Positions 1-10,390 of a stretch of DNA of 33,383 bases are shown one piece after another (positions within the stretch are counted from its first letter, which is position 1; each line of letters opens with the position of its first letter). Position numbers and translations under genes: made by a program. Below the pieces are notes generated by a model. It saw only the letters and a program-made list of their open reading frames with translations. It did no database searches and was not told the origin of the DNA. The DNA is from Thraustochytrium sp. TN22 (taxonomy: Eukaryota; Sar; Bigyra; Thraustochytrida; Thraustochytriidae). Where the stretch lies: contig JABLUY010000325.1 of NCBI GenBank assembly GCA_013306675.1, positions 1 to 33,383 of the forward strand, written 5' to 3'.

Positions 1-60
1 GCGGGCGCGGGCGAGCGCGCGAGGGAGGCGCGCGCGGCGGTGGAGCGCGCGCGCGCGGCC

Positions 61-849
61 ATGGACGTGCTCGCGCCCGCGCGGCCGCAGATGTTCGCGG
101 GCGTGGCCGCGAGGCGCGCGGCCGCGCGAGGGCTCGCGACGAGCAGCGGAGACGGGGACGGCGGCAAGGAGCGCGAGGAGAGGCTGGCCAAGGAGCTCAA
201 GGCCAAGGCAGAGGCGCTGCTGGCCGCCAAGAAGGAGGAGGAGGCGCAGCGCTTCGAGCGCGAGCGCGAGGAGTACGCCGGGCGCATGAAGGAGCTGCGC
301 AAGCAGTGGAAGGCCGAGTCCATGCGCAAGGTCGAGGCGCACCTGCGCGACCGCGAGGAGCGCATCAAGAAGGGCCTCGCCAAGCAGGCCGCCGAGGAGC
401 GCCAGTACCAGGCCGAAAAGCAGAAGGCGCGCGAGGAGCGCACCTCGCTCGAGGTGTCCGCGCTCGAGGCCTACCGCGAGGTCTACGAGAAGGACCTCGT
501 GGAGCGCCGCGCGCGCAAGGCCGCCCGCCGCCAGGAGGTGCTGGAGCGCCTGCAGGAGCGCCGCGCCTTCGAGGACGCGCGCCGCACCGCCATGCTCGAG
601 GGCCTGGCGCGCGAGGCCCACCTCTGGTTCACCAAGGAGGACCTCGACAACGGCACGCTCGACGCCAAGCTGCGCGAGCGCCTCGTGCAGGTCCAGCCAG
701 TCACCGCCTCCTGGCAGTCCGTGCTGCCCAAGCATCATCACGACGACGCGCAGCTCTTCATCACGGATGACACGGAGATGATTTACGACGAGGAGGTCTT
801 CGAGGCCATCTTTGAGCAGGAGTCCGCGCGCCACCGCCTCTCTGACTAA
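61..849 (+). CDS. Mitochondrial coiled-coil protein, possibly ribosomal protein mS26-like
   Basis: Encodes 262 aa from the ATG at 61. The frame is open upstream to the window edge, but the only start-like codon there is a GTG at 40; an ATG at 91 is a second option. The N terminus is Arg/Ala-rich without acids and ends in a RGLATSS-type stretch, typical of a mitochondrial presequence. Residues ~40-185 are a long charged helix (Glu/Lys/Arg/Ala), almost certainly coiled coil. After it comes WFTKEDLDNGTLDAKL (about residues 188-203), which resembles the 'F-[IV]-T-x-E-[ND]-L' segment that follows the helix in small-subunit protein mS26. The tail is acidic. mS26 would place it in the mitochondrial ribosome, but coiled coils give misleading similarity, so this is a suggestion. 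It converges on Fab1 across a repeat-rich spacer. Confidence 0.72.
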   Translation: MDVLAPARPQMFAGVAARRAAARGLATSSGDGDGGKEREERLAKELKAKAEALLAAKKEEEAQRFEREREEYAGRMKELRKQWKAESMRKVEAHLRDREERIKKGLAKQAAEERQYQAEKQKAREERTSLEVSALEAYREVYEKDLVERRARKAARRQEVLERLQERRAFEDARRTAMLEGLAREAHLWFTKEDLDNGTLDAKLRERLVQVQPVTASWQSVLPKHHHDDAQLFITDDTEMIYDEEVFEAIFEQESARHRLSD

Positions 850-1359
850 GCCGTTGGTCGCTGCCGCGAGATGCAAAGCATAGCAGCATCGCGTCGCATC
901 GCAATGCCGCTCGCTACTGCTTTCGCAGACGCTTCGTCGGCTTTGTCGTCGGCGGGCAACGTGCGATACCGCGCAAGCGCTCGCGAGCGAGTGCGAGTGC
1001 GAGTGCAAGTGCGAGAGAGCATCTGCTTGCCTGGCGTGCGCAGGCCAATAACCTCGGGGTTCCAATGGGAGTCTGTCTTCCTGGCTGGCGGCCATGGCGA
1101 CTGCTGCGGGTGCGGCGGCGAGAAAGTTCGTTACCGCCCGTGCGCCTGCGCGGTCGCTCGTCGACCTGACAGTGAGCGCAGCCTCGCTCCCGGATGAGGG
1201 GTCCAGGAGCACCCGTCTGTCTCCCTATTCACTCGTCGGGTCGTGTGGCCTTGTGACGACAAATCAAGGCGACGCGATTCCTGATCAATTCCCATCACAA
1301 ACGAAAACTCTTTCCTTGGAAACAAACCAAAACATAAATAAAAAAGAACAAACCTTACA

Positions 1360-1473
1360 GACGACTGCCGTGACGACTCGACTGCCGCGATGACACGACT
1401 GCCTTGACGACTCAACTGCCGTGGTGCCTCGACTGCCGTGACGACTCCATTGCCGTGACGACTCGACTGCCGA
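1360..1473. repeat. 17-bp minisatellite, six full units plus a partial
   Basis: Six consecutive 17-bp units start at 1372, 1389, 1406, 1423, 1440 and 1457, with consensus GACGACTCGACTGCCGT, preceded by a 12-bp partial unit at 1360-1371. Units differ by one to four substitutions and no indels. 17 is not a multiple of three, so the array is not coding. It lies in the shared 3' region of two convergent genes. Confidence 0.9.
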
Positions 1474-1484
1474 CCTTGCTCTTA

Positions 1485-1510
1485 CTCTCTCTCTCTCTCT
1501 CTCTCTCTCT
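1485..1510. repeat. (CT)13 microsatellite
   Basis: Thirteen uninterrupted CT dinucleotides, 12 bp after the 17-bp minisatellite. On the Fab1 transcript strand it would be a GA run just downstream of the stop codon. Confidence 0.93.
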
Positions 1511-1637
1511 TGTAAGGCTCGCTTGTATTGCCGTCTTGCTTGTTACAGCGACCGCGTCAAGTTGCCTCTCTTCTTGGTAACTACCCGATAGTGAAGCACT
1601 TACTTTACAACATCATCAGTCGTCACCATCATCATCA

Positions 1638-4600
1638 TCAGGTCCAGGACTGCAGCGGAGGCTTCGGGGGTGCAGGCGCCTGATTGGCGACACCGATAAA
1701 ATTGCGGTCGAGAGCACGCAGGAGACGCGCACGATAGGCCGGCGGGTCGATGACGGTGGGCTCGAGCTGGCCCGCGATCATCCCAGCCCGCTTGACGTTG
1801 AACTCGATCATCTTGCGCAGGTTGAAGAGCTGCAAGAAGTCGATGATGCCGACGCGCAGGGCAGGCAGGTTATCGTCGCCGGCGTCCGCCCTGGCGTCCG
1901 GCTCCTCGTCGCGCTCGCCGGCCGGCGCAGGGATCCCGAGGAGCAACGAGTAATCGACGATCTCCTCGTGCTCAAGGAACTCCGTGTCGCGTTCGATGGC
2001 CTCGCGTAGCTCCCGCTTCGCCGTTGGCGTCAGCGAGAGCGGGACACCGTTCGTGTACGCGCGGAAGTTGCGGTCAAGCAGCACCTCGCCCTTTTTCGGA
2101 TGCTGAACGAGGCGGTTGCGGAAGTTGCCCTTGAGGTCGAACTTGGCCTCGAACACCTCGTCCGGCGGGAACAAATTCTCCATGATGATGTAGTGCGTCT
2201 TAGACTGACGCTCCGAGCCCATCGGAGTCGGCGGCACCGGCGGCTCCTCGGCCGCCTCCGCCTCCTCGGCCACGCCGCGCGCAGCCTCGGCGCCGGCCTC
2301 ACCTCCCGCGCCGCTGGCTTCGATCTTGACGCGACCAGTGCCTGAGCCTCCCACGGCCGCGCCGCCCATGGCGCCCAGCATCCCGGCCGTCCCACTGGCC
2401 GCGTTCGCGCCGGACGCCAAGCCGGAGGCAGCGACACCGCCAGCCGACCCCGCCGTCACGGCCATGGAGGCGGAGGCGGAGGCGGAGGCGGAGGAGGAAG
2501 AGGAGGAAGGCCCACCAGGTGCAGCCGCGGCTGTCTCGGTCTTCTCGGCCTTGACCCCGCTCGTGGACGCGCCGCCGATGGAGCCGCCGAACATGGGGAT
2601 ACTGCCGCTGGAAACCTTGCGCACGCCCGTGGAGGGCACCATCTGCTTGCCCTCGCTGCCCGCGGCGCTGGGCGGGCGCACAATGCCAATCTCGCCCTTG
2701 GATCGCTTGGCGGAGAAGCTCATCGACGCGTTCTCCGCGCTCGCCAGGCCGCCCACCGTCGGTGTGAGCCGCGGCAGGACCGGCTGCTGCAGCGGCTGCG
2801 GCGCCTCCAAAGGCGTCACAGCCTCCGCGGTCGTGTCGATCGCCGTTGGCGCTTTGCTCGCCGCCGCACCGCCGTCCGCGTTGCCAGAAGCCGCGCCGGC
2901 GTCCTCGCGCTTGGTCAGGTGGTCCAGCGCCGACTCCAAGAGACGGTCTACGGGGCGCTCGCGGACCTTGCCTCCTGACGACGAGGGCGAGGGCGAGGCG
3001 CCCGCCGACGCCGACGCCGACGTTGACGCCGACGCCGACGCCGACGCGGGCGGCGGCGAGCCATCACGCGGCGGCAGAGAGGGCGCGGCGGGAGGCGGCC
3101 GCGGGGCCTCCAGGGGCAGCATGGGCGGCGTGGGCGGTGCCTGAATCGCGCGGAGCTGCGCCGCGTCCGCGCGCTTGCGCGCCTCGCCGTCGTCCTCGCT
3201 CTCGTCCACGGGCGGCGACCCGGGCCTGCTCGCGTCGCCGCTGAGCGGGTCGCCCCGCTCCACGCCGCTGGCCGGGGAGCCCCCCGCCGCTGTGGCGGAG
3301 ACCGCCGCCGGCGCCAGCGGGCCAGCGCCCTGCTTGCCGCCAAAGTCGCGCGAGATCGCCTGCGCGGACCCGGCGTCGAGGTCCGCCAGGTTGATCCTCG
3401 AGCTAAAGGCCGAGGAGATGGTGGAACGCGACGGGGCCGCCGCCGACGCTGGGGGCGGCGCGTCCTTTGACGTGACCGTGTAGACTCCGACTATGCGCAG
3501 CAGCGCCGTCGGGCAGCGCTTGTCGTAGACGTTGGCCAGGTGGTCGAAATAGCTGGGCGCCAGCGCGAGAAACATGTCCAGCTCATCGGACGAGATCGAC
3601 TTGGCGATGTACCGGCCGTCGCGACACCGGAGGAAAACGGAGCGAGACTTGCCGCCCGTGGCGCGCCAGTGGTCGCAGCGCGAGAGCGACTCCAAAAACG
3701 AGACTTCCGGGTCCAGGCGCGCGCGAGAGCCGTCCGAGGACCGCCGCCAATTGATGTGCGCCTGGCGCAGCGCGTAGAATTGCAAGGGGCAGTACACCTT
3801 GACGGAAAAGTGCAGGCTGAGCTGCTCGAGGCGCTGCACGTCCTGGAAGTTGAGCGTGAGCGCGGTGGCGCGCGCGTCCACGAGGGGCACGCGCATGACG
3901 CTGGACCACTTGCCGGCCTGGAAGTTGTCCATCTGCTCGCGCTCCTCGGCGCGCCCGAAGAGACCCTGGCGGTGCTCCATGGAGTTGAGCGCGTACGCAA
4001 TCCACGAGGTGGGCTCGTCGTCGTACACAAAGACGACGCGGTTGCCAAAGCCCGGCGGCAGCGTGGGCCGGCCGCGGTGCATGAAGGTGGCCGGCAGGTC
4101 CACGGGCGAGAGGAGCGCCTGCGACTCGATCGCGGTCTCCTGCGCCGCCTCTTGGAGGCGGCCCGTCTCGACGCCCGCATCGCTGCAGCTGCTGCTGTTG
4201 CTGCCACTGCCCGGGACCGGCCCAGAGCTGCTGCCGTGGCTGCTGAGGCTGTGGGACTTGAGCAGCGTGGTCCGGCGCGAAATGCCGCTCATGGGCGTGC
4301 CGGGCAGCGAGTGCATGCCGAAGGGCGGCAGCACTGCGCCGTTGCTGGCAGACTTGGGCTTGTGGTGCGGCACGCTCGTGGCGCGGGTCAGGTCAAAGGG
4401 CTTGTCGAGCTCGAGGAGCCGGCCGGCGCCGTCGCCGGCGCCGTCCGTGGCCGCCGCCACCGCGGCCGCCGCCTCGTCCAGCGCGCCGTCCGAGAAGGTC
4501 CGCGGGCGGTCCAGGCCGCTGCGAGGCGGCATGGTCGGGCTGGCCGTGGCGGCGCGGTGGCGCAGCATCGCGAGCTTGGCGTTCCACTCGCCCACCAGCT

Positions 4601-7600
4601 TGATGAGCTCGCGGCGCACGCGGTAGGTCTCGAGCACGGTGAGCTCGTGCACGGAGTCCTCGTCCTTGAGGCAGGCGGTGAGGTCCGCGATGCCGGAGCG
4701 GATCTCGTCCTCCAGGCGAACCACCTCCTCGCGCGTGCCCTCCGCGTCGGCGAACTCGTCCGCGTACCGGTGCAGCTTCTTGTCGAGGAAGCCGAGGCGG
4801 ACGAACTTGAGCGTGTCGGTGAGCTCGGCGCGCTTGACGCGCACCATCTGTGTGAGCCAGAGCTCCGCGAAGCGGGGCAGTGGGCGCGGGACGTCTGGGT
4901 CGACGGGCGCCAGGCTCGTCACGAAGGGGTCCAGCTTCTCAAACTCAAAGCCGGCAACCTGGCCCTTGAGCTCAAAGTAGGTGACGTAGTCCTGGAAGAT
5001 GGAATGTCGACAGCCCTGTGCCGGCGAGGACGGCAGCAGCGAACTGACGTTGCGCGCGCGGAAAAACAACTTGAGCTGGAGCCAGCGCGCAAACGAGAGG
5101 CTCTCGGCGTCCTTGGAGAGCACTTTGTACTCGGTGGTGGCGTCGCACTTGAGGCATTCGGACCAGGTGAGAATGGGCAAGTTCTTGATGGGCAGCGCGC
5201 GCGACCGGCGGTTTGCCTCGGAGTTCTGCAGGCGGCGAATGCCGCTGGCAACGTACTCGCGGCGGATATTGTCGAGGCTGTCGCGCAGCGAGGCGTGCGT
5301 CTCGTCGCTCTTATTGAGCGAGCCGGTGAACACGTAGACGCGGCCCTCGCCCACGCAGTAGACGGCGTCGGCTGCGCCGCTGGCGTTCTCGAGGCCGCCC
5401 GCAGCGGCCGAGTCGCTCAGCTCCGCCGGGCTGGCGTTGCTCTCGTCGACCGCATCGCTGTTGCGGTCGTCGCGCGGCGTCATGGGCCCACCGTCCGCGC
5501 CCGGGCTGCGGCCCGCGTCGGCGATCCCAGCCAGCAGCGGCGACGCCAGGTTGGACGCGGCCGACAGCTTGTGCTGCAGGCCGCCCTGCTGCGGCTGCTG
5601 CGGCTGCTGCGGCTGCGCGGCGGCCAGGTCCTTGTCGAGCCCCGCTGGCTGCGAGTCGGACGCGTAGTCCACCTGCGCGCCCTGGGAGGCGGCCTGCTGG
5701 GAGGCGGCCTGCTGCGCCGGCGTCGCCGGCTGCTGCTGCTGCTGCTGCTGCTGCGGCGGCGGCGGCGAGGCGGTCTGGCCCGGGCGCCTGCGGCGCACGC
5801 TGGGCGCAGTCTTGAAGCAGCGGGAGCGCAGATAGTCGCCGAGCGTGAGGTCGCTGCCGATGGTGCCAAAGTTGAAGCGCTTGAGCTCGGCCGGGTGCAT
5901 CTGGTCGCGCTCGCGGATGGACACCTTGCAGACCTGGAGCTGGTCGGCCTGCAGGAGGGCGTCCTCGTGCGCAAAGGCCGACGGCTTGGAGAGGCGGTCC
6001 TCGCCGATGAAGACGCCAATGTCGCGGAAGAGGCGGTTCTGCTGCTTGAGCGTGTAGGTGGTGGTGATCATGGTGGTGACAATGCGCTCCATGTGCGCGA
6101 GCGTGTCTGGGCTGGCGCCGCGCAGACAGATGGAGGCGCCGAGGCGCGGCGGACAGCCCTCGAAAAACATGAGCGTCCTCTGCGGCGACACACGCGCGCG
6201 CTGCTCGAGCTGCTCGGCGAGCTGCGCGTCGGTGAGCCGCGTCGTGAAGGTGCGCATGGTCCACAGTTTGCAGGTGCCGCGCGGGTCCCACTCCTCGAGC
6301 AAGTCGGAGCTGGGCAGGATAAACATGAGGTCCGTGTTGGGCAGCAGGTAGGCGCCCGTGAGTCGCGCGATGCGCTCCAGCAAGCGCGTCTGCACGTTAA
6401 TGACGACCGAGATGCCAGCCTCGAGCAGCAGCTCCTGCGCGATGCGCGAGACGCTGCTGCCGACGACCAGGAGGTCCACGCCCATGGAGACGATCTTGTG
6501 CACGACCAGCTCCATGTAGTGGTTCTCCTGCTCGCGCAGCGCGTCGAGCGAGCTGATGCGGTTGCGTTCGCGCGAGAACTCGATGGCGCCCTGCAGCAGC
6601 AAAATGCGCGGCTGCACGATGCGCTGGCGCATGAGCCGGTGCACGACGTGCTTGTCGCAGACCACGCCATTGAGCAGTGCGCACTCGGAAAGCGCGCCGC
6701 CCGGCACGCTGACCAGCTTGCAGTAGCCGTCAAAGTCCATGTTGTAGGGCCGCACGGCGCTGCAGAACTGCTTGCTGATGCGCGTCAGGGTCTGCTTCCA
6801 CTCGTCCGCCACCTCGTCCGAGAGCAGGATGCTAGGCCGCGCGTCGCGCAGCGCGTCCACCTGCTTGTTGACCAGGCGCTGCACGGCCAGGTCGAGCCGT
6901 TTGGAGAGCAGCTCGCGCTGCAGGCGCGCCACGGCCGCCTTGTTCCCGGACTTGGACCCGTCGAGCAGCTCGTGCGACTTGAGCAGATCGTCCAAGGACC
7001 GCTGCGAGTCGATGAGCGAGGCTTGCGACCGGCTCTGCTTGAAGCTGTTGCTGCGCAGCTTCTCGTCCACGTCCATGCGCGCGGCCGCGGCCGCCACGCT
7101 CTCGCGTGGCTTGCCGTCCCAGCTGTTGCTGCGCGGTCGCCGCGCTGCCGCGGCGGCCGCCGCGAACAGCCCGCCGGCCGCCTTGAGCGAGGCGCCGCGC
7201 TTGCTCAGCCGGCTTGGTCCGAGGCGCGCCAGCGCCGCTGCGCCCGTCGGGTCGTCGTCCATGTTGAGGATGTCGACGAGGTCCATGGGCTCCAGCAGGC
7301 GTCGGCTCGAGGCGCGCGCCGAGGCCAGCTTTGTGTTGCGAGCACCGCTCTGCGAGCTGCCGGCAGCGCCACCGGCGCCGCCGTCCTTGATGTCGCCGGC
7401 GGTGCCGCCTGCGGACCGGCCTGGGCTGCCCTTTTCGAGCGGGTCCGGGCCTCGCGGCGCCGGGACTCCGCCGCGTTTCGCTTTGTCTTCGCGCCTTGCC
7501 GCGGGGCCGGCTGCGGCCGCGCGCGTCTTGGGGGGCAGCGCCGAGTTGTGCGAGTCGGCCCAGCCCCAGCCCCAGCTTTCTTCCGCGTCGGCCTCGTCCG

Positions 7601-7768
7601 CGCCGTCCGCGTCGCCCTCCGCATCGGCGTCCATGTCCATCTCCTCGTCCTCGCCCTCCTCCTCCTCCTCCTCGACACCCTTGCCGAGGCCCGCCGGCCG
7701 CCTGCCTCGCCGGTAGCCGCCTCCCTCCGGCACGCCCGGCGGCGCCCGCTGGCCCGGCTCGGGCTGCC

Positions 7769-7814
<46 letters not shown>

Positions 7815-8528
7815 AATAAAGTGATGCGCCGTGGTGCGGTGCGAGGATGCGTCATCGTCAACGTCCTCGAAGTCGTCGTCCTCGTTGTGATGCGGATGAT
7901 GCGAGGACGCCTGATTCTGCAGGCGGTGCAGGTGGCTGCGCTCGTTCTGGCTGAGGCCGTCCCGCATGCGCTGCGCGTAGTTGTAGCACTCGTCGCAGAC
8001 GCGCACCTGGCCCGCCAAGTTGTAGGCGGCGCCGTCCATGCGCTTGCTCGTGCAGCTGCCGCAGAAGATGAAGCCGCACGCGCGGCAGTGGTGGCGGCGC
8101 AGAAGGATCGTAAAGGGCGCCTCGCAGTTGCAGCACGCCTTGGCCGCGCTGTCGTCCATCCAGAAGAGCTTGGAGTTGCGCCGGTTGCGGAAGACCCGTG
8201 GGTTGCCCGGCTCCGCGCCGCCGTCCGGCGAGTGCAGCGCGTCCGCGTCGCGCAGCTTGCGCGTGCGGTCCTTGCCGTCCTCGTCCTCCTGCATCACCTC
8301 GAAGTTGCCGTCCATGCCTCGCCGCTTGCGTTCTGGCGAGTCGCCGCGCGTCGCCGCGTACGACGCCACCGCCGCCGCCATGGACCCGCCCGCGCCGCCC
8401 GGGTCGCCGAAGGACGCTGACGACGCCCGCGCAAGAGGGAAGCCGCCGCCATCGCGCCCCGCGCCGCCGCGCCGCGCCCCATCATCCGCCAGCAGCGCCG
8501 CGAAGCTCTCGTACCCCGCCGCGGCCAT
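1638..8528 (-). CDS. FAB1: FYVE-type phosphatidylinositol-3-phosphate 5-kinase (Fab1/PIKfyve)
   Basis: Encodes 2296 aa from the ATG at 8528, with no intron needed. The family converts PI3P to PI(3,5)P2 on endosome/vacuole membranes, normally with Vac14 and Fig4. Domains in order: FYVE zinc finger (~118-188) with paired cysteines and the PI3P-binding RRHHCRACG core; TCP1/Cpn60-like chaperonin domain (~600-830); cysteine-rich Fab1 region (~1110-1205, CLKC then CRHSIFQDYVTYFEL); the DEPTSWIAYAL block (~1493-1510); and a C-terminal PIP kinase. In the kinase, YIAKSI carries the putative ATP-binding lysine (~1640), KFDLKGNFRNR (~2127) matches the DLKGS motif, DYSLLLG (~2190) matches MDYSLL, and GIIDFLQLF (~2228) is the metal-binding IID block. 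About 420 low-complexity residues (~1686-2108) split VGVYTV from HYIIMENLF, which adjoin in most homologues. PolyQ and acidic runs add length. Confidence 0.96.
2200..3475 (-). other. In-frame low-complexity insertion within the Fab1 kinase domain
   Basis: About 1.27 kb of Ser/Ala/Pro/Gly-rich sequence lies between the kinase strand VGVYTVTSK and the hinge-like HYIIMENLF. It includes Pro-rich and Ser/Ala runs. It is open in frame without a stop. It could be a translated loop or a spliced intron that happens to be open; no clear splice consensus was identified by eye. Confidence 0.75.
5730..5753 (-). repeat. CAG/CTG run encoding polyglutamine in Fab1
   Basis: Eight CTG triplets on the + strand, read as glutamine codons on the coding strand. 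They follow a run of prolines in a Gln/Ala-rich linker between the chaperonin-like and cysteine-rich regions. A second Gln/Pro tract lies near 5583-5620. Confidence 0.9.
7770..7812 (-). repeat. CAG/CTG run encoding polyglutamine after the FYVE domain of Fab1
   Basis: A nearly pure CTG run (one TTG and one CCG interruption) encodes about 13 glutamines around residue 240. It is followed in the protein by an acidic Glu/Asp-rich linker, and is likely length-variable between strains. Confidence 0.88.
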
Positions 8529-9354
8529 CCTGCCGCGCCGCGCCGCGCCCCTGCCGCGCCGCCGCGCCGCCGCGTCGCCGCGCCGCCGCGCCGGCGACCG
8601 GCTCTGCCGCGCGCCGCGCGAGCGCGGAGACGGCGAGGGCCGAGCCTGGCTTGGCCGCGCCGGCGAGACTTGGAGGAGGCCGCCTGTGACTTGAGAAGGA
8701 CTCTCGCGTCGAGACTCGGGCAGCCTGAGAGAGCCTCGGCGCCGCGGCCCGCGAGAGACGGAGCGCGGCCCGGCGGCGGGTCGACCGTCGACGACCCCGG
8801 CCCGGGCCCGAACTCGGACGGGCCGGTCTTTACGTCAGTCGAGACCGACCACGGCGACGCCGGCGAGAACGAGGACGAGGATCACGACGACGAAGAGGAG
8901 GAGCCATGTCGGGTGCACTCTGTTGGGCTGGGCGCGCTCCAGTCCACGCACGCGGTGGCCGTTGGCGTCGTCATGGGGAGATTCTGGGCCTTGGGTTTTC
9001 GTCGTGATGACGCGGCTGCTTTTGAGGGACAGAGAGGGTCAGGCAGAGAATGATCAGAGCCAAGAGCGCAGGCCTAGTCGCATCGAGAGTGGCGGCGACC
9101 AGGAGCGCCGCCAGGAGCTGCCTGCAAACGAGCCCTAAATCAAAGCAGACTTGCCAACCAAGAGGTTTTGATCAAAATCTCAAGAAGCAGCCCGCCAATG
9201 TAGGACTCGAAGCGCAGCCGACAGACGGACACTTTCCTGTTTACATCATGCCAACGTGCCGCGTGGCTGGCTGCGCACCGTGACAGCAAGTCCTCCCTCC
9301 AAAACGCCCTCCAAATCACCGGGAGCACAAGCCCCGGCCAGCAAGTTGCAGCAA

Positions 9355-9359
9355 CCAAT
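9355..9359 (+). promoter_or_regulatory. CCAAT box candidate
   Basis: CCAAT within AACCAATCAAC, in an AT-richer island of the divergent spacer. It fits an NF-Y type site by sequence only, about 1 kb from YME1 and 0.8 kb from FAB1, so assignment to either gene is uncertain. Confidence 0.3.
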
Positions 9360-9852
9360 CAACTTTCAGTCAAACAGCCAGGAGAACAAGGTCTTTCGGC
9401 CGGAGGTTGGTGCCCAAAACCCCGGCGCAAGTCCGAGTCGTGGCCGCGCATCTCGACTTCGTCTCGCCATCGAGCATCAACGAGGACCCCGCCCGGAGCC
9501 TCCCTCCGAGTCCTGGCCTCGCAAAATCAATCGGCCGGCCTGCCGCCGGCCTGCCTGCCTGCCGGTGCGGTCCTCCCCGCCTCCTCCCACGCGCCAGCAG
9601 CTCCTTCTCGCCTCGCCTCCTCGCCAACGCACGCCGTCCTCGCGCTGCTCCGGCCCTCCTCTCCCTCCTCGTCGAGCCTGGCCTGCGTGCCGGTCTGCCT
9701 GCCTGCCTGTCAGCCAGCCAGCAGCCTCCAGCTCCTCCCTTGCTCGCTCGCCTCGCCGCCCGCGCGCGGCGGCCCCGTCGCGGCGTCGCGGCGTCGCGGC
9801 GCGGCGCTCCGCGCGCTTTCGTTTCGCCTCTGGCAGAGCTCCGCCTCGCCAC

Positions 9853-9927
9853 GATTCGAATTTGCATTCGAGCTCGATTCGAATTCGAATTCAAATTCGA
9901 GCTCCAATTCAAAATTCGAAGTCGCGC
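9853..9927. repeat. AT-rich palindromic ATTCGAATTC repeat tract
   Basis: About 75 bp of overlapping TTCGAA and GAATTC words, containing the perfect 14-bp palindrome ATTCGAATTCGAAT at 9877-9890. It stands out sharply from the surrounding GC-rich DNA of the FAB1/YME1 spacer. Confidence 0.8.
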
Positions 9928-10390
9928 TCAAGCTCCGTTCGTGTTCGACTCGAGCTGGCGCGCGCCGCGCCTGCCCGCCTCGGGCTGCGCCGGGTCTGGC
10001 CGCCGGGCTGGCCTCAGCGGGCAGCCTGAGGCCAGCCCGTGGCGCGAGCGGCGAGCCCTGGGGCGGGCGAGTCGGGCGGCGCCCTCTGCGCTGCCTGCGC
10101 CGGCACTAGCCTATAGGCCGCCGCCTTACCAAGTGATGACAGTCACAGACTGTGAATCGGGTTTGGCGGCGCGAAGTGGGGTGTCGCAGGGTAGCAAGCC
10201 CTAGTGGCAAGGCTGGCGGCCGTCGGAGGCGCAGCGGCGCTCGCGAAGAAGCGGGCGCGCGGCGCGCGGCAGCGCGGCAGAGCGCGAGCGCGGCGGCGGC
10301 GGCGGCGCGGCGGCGGCGGCGGCGGGCGGCGGGCCGGCGGCGCGGGCCGCAGCGGCGGAGCGGGCGGCGGCGGCGACGGAGCGGGGCGGC

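Larger units (their letters stand above)
850..1637. other. Convergent intergenic spacer with simple repeats
   Basis: This holds the 3' ends of the mS26-like gene (+) and Fab1 (-). The short open frames in it lack recognisable domains and overlap repeats. It contains a GCGAGT-type hexamer tract (~986-1017), an A-rich stretch with AATAAA at 1337-1342 (+), a 17-bp minisatellite (1360-1473), a CT tract (1485-1510) and CAT repeats that run into the Fab1 stop codon. No gene is supported. Confidence 0.7.
8529..10390. promoter_or_regulatory. Divergent intergenic region between FAB1 and YME1
   Basis: 1.86 kb between two divergent ATGs, presumably holding both promoters and 5' UTRs. Several open frames of 80-260 codons cross it on both strands. 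They overlap each other, start mostly at non-ATG codons, consist of Arg/Pro/Ala/Ser shadow-type sequence and show no domain. Visible elements are a CCAAT box at 9355-9359, GCCT tetramer runs near 9550 and 9690, an AT-rich TTCGAA tract (9853-9927), and GCG/GGC runs just before the YME1 start. No gene is supported. Confidence 0.6.

Noticed and set aside
3540-8420. 1626-codon plus-strand open frame opposite Fab1
   Set aside because: It is the antisense shadow of Fab1. The minus-strand frame has FYVE, chaperonin-like and kinase motifs, and this one only Arg/Leu/Val/Ala-rich sequence without domains.
9256-10204. Open frames of 180-265 codons in the FAB1/YME1 spacer
   Set aside because: They overlap on both strands, are Arg/Pro/Ser/Ala-rich, cross a microsatellite-like TTCGAA tract and start mainly without ATG. 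Promoter and 5' UTR is the simpler reading.
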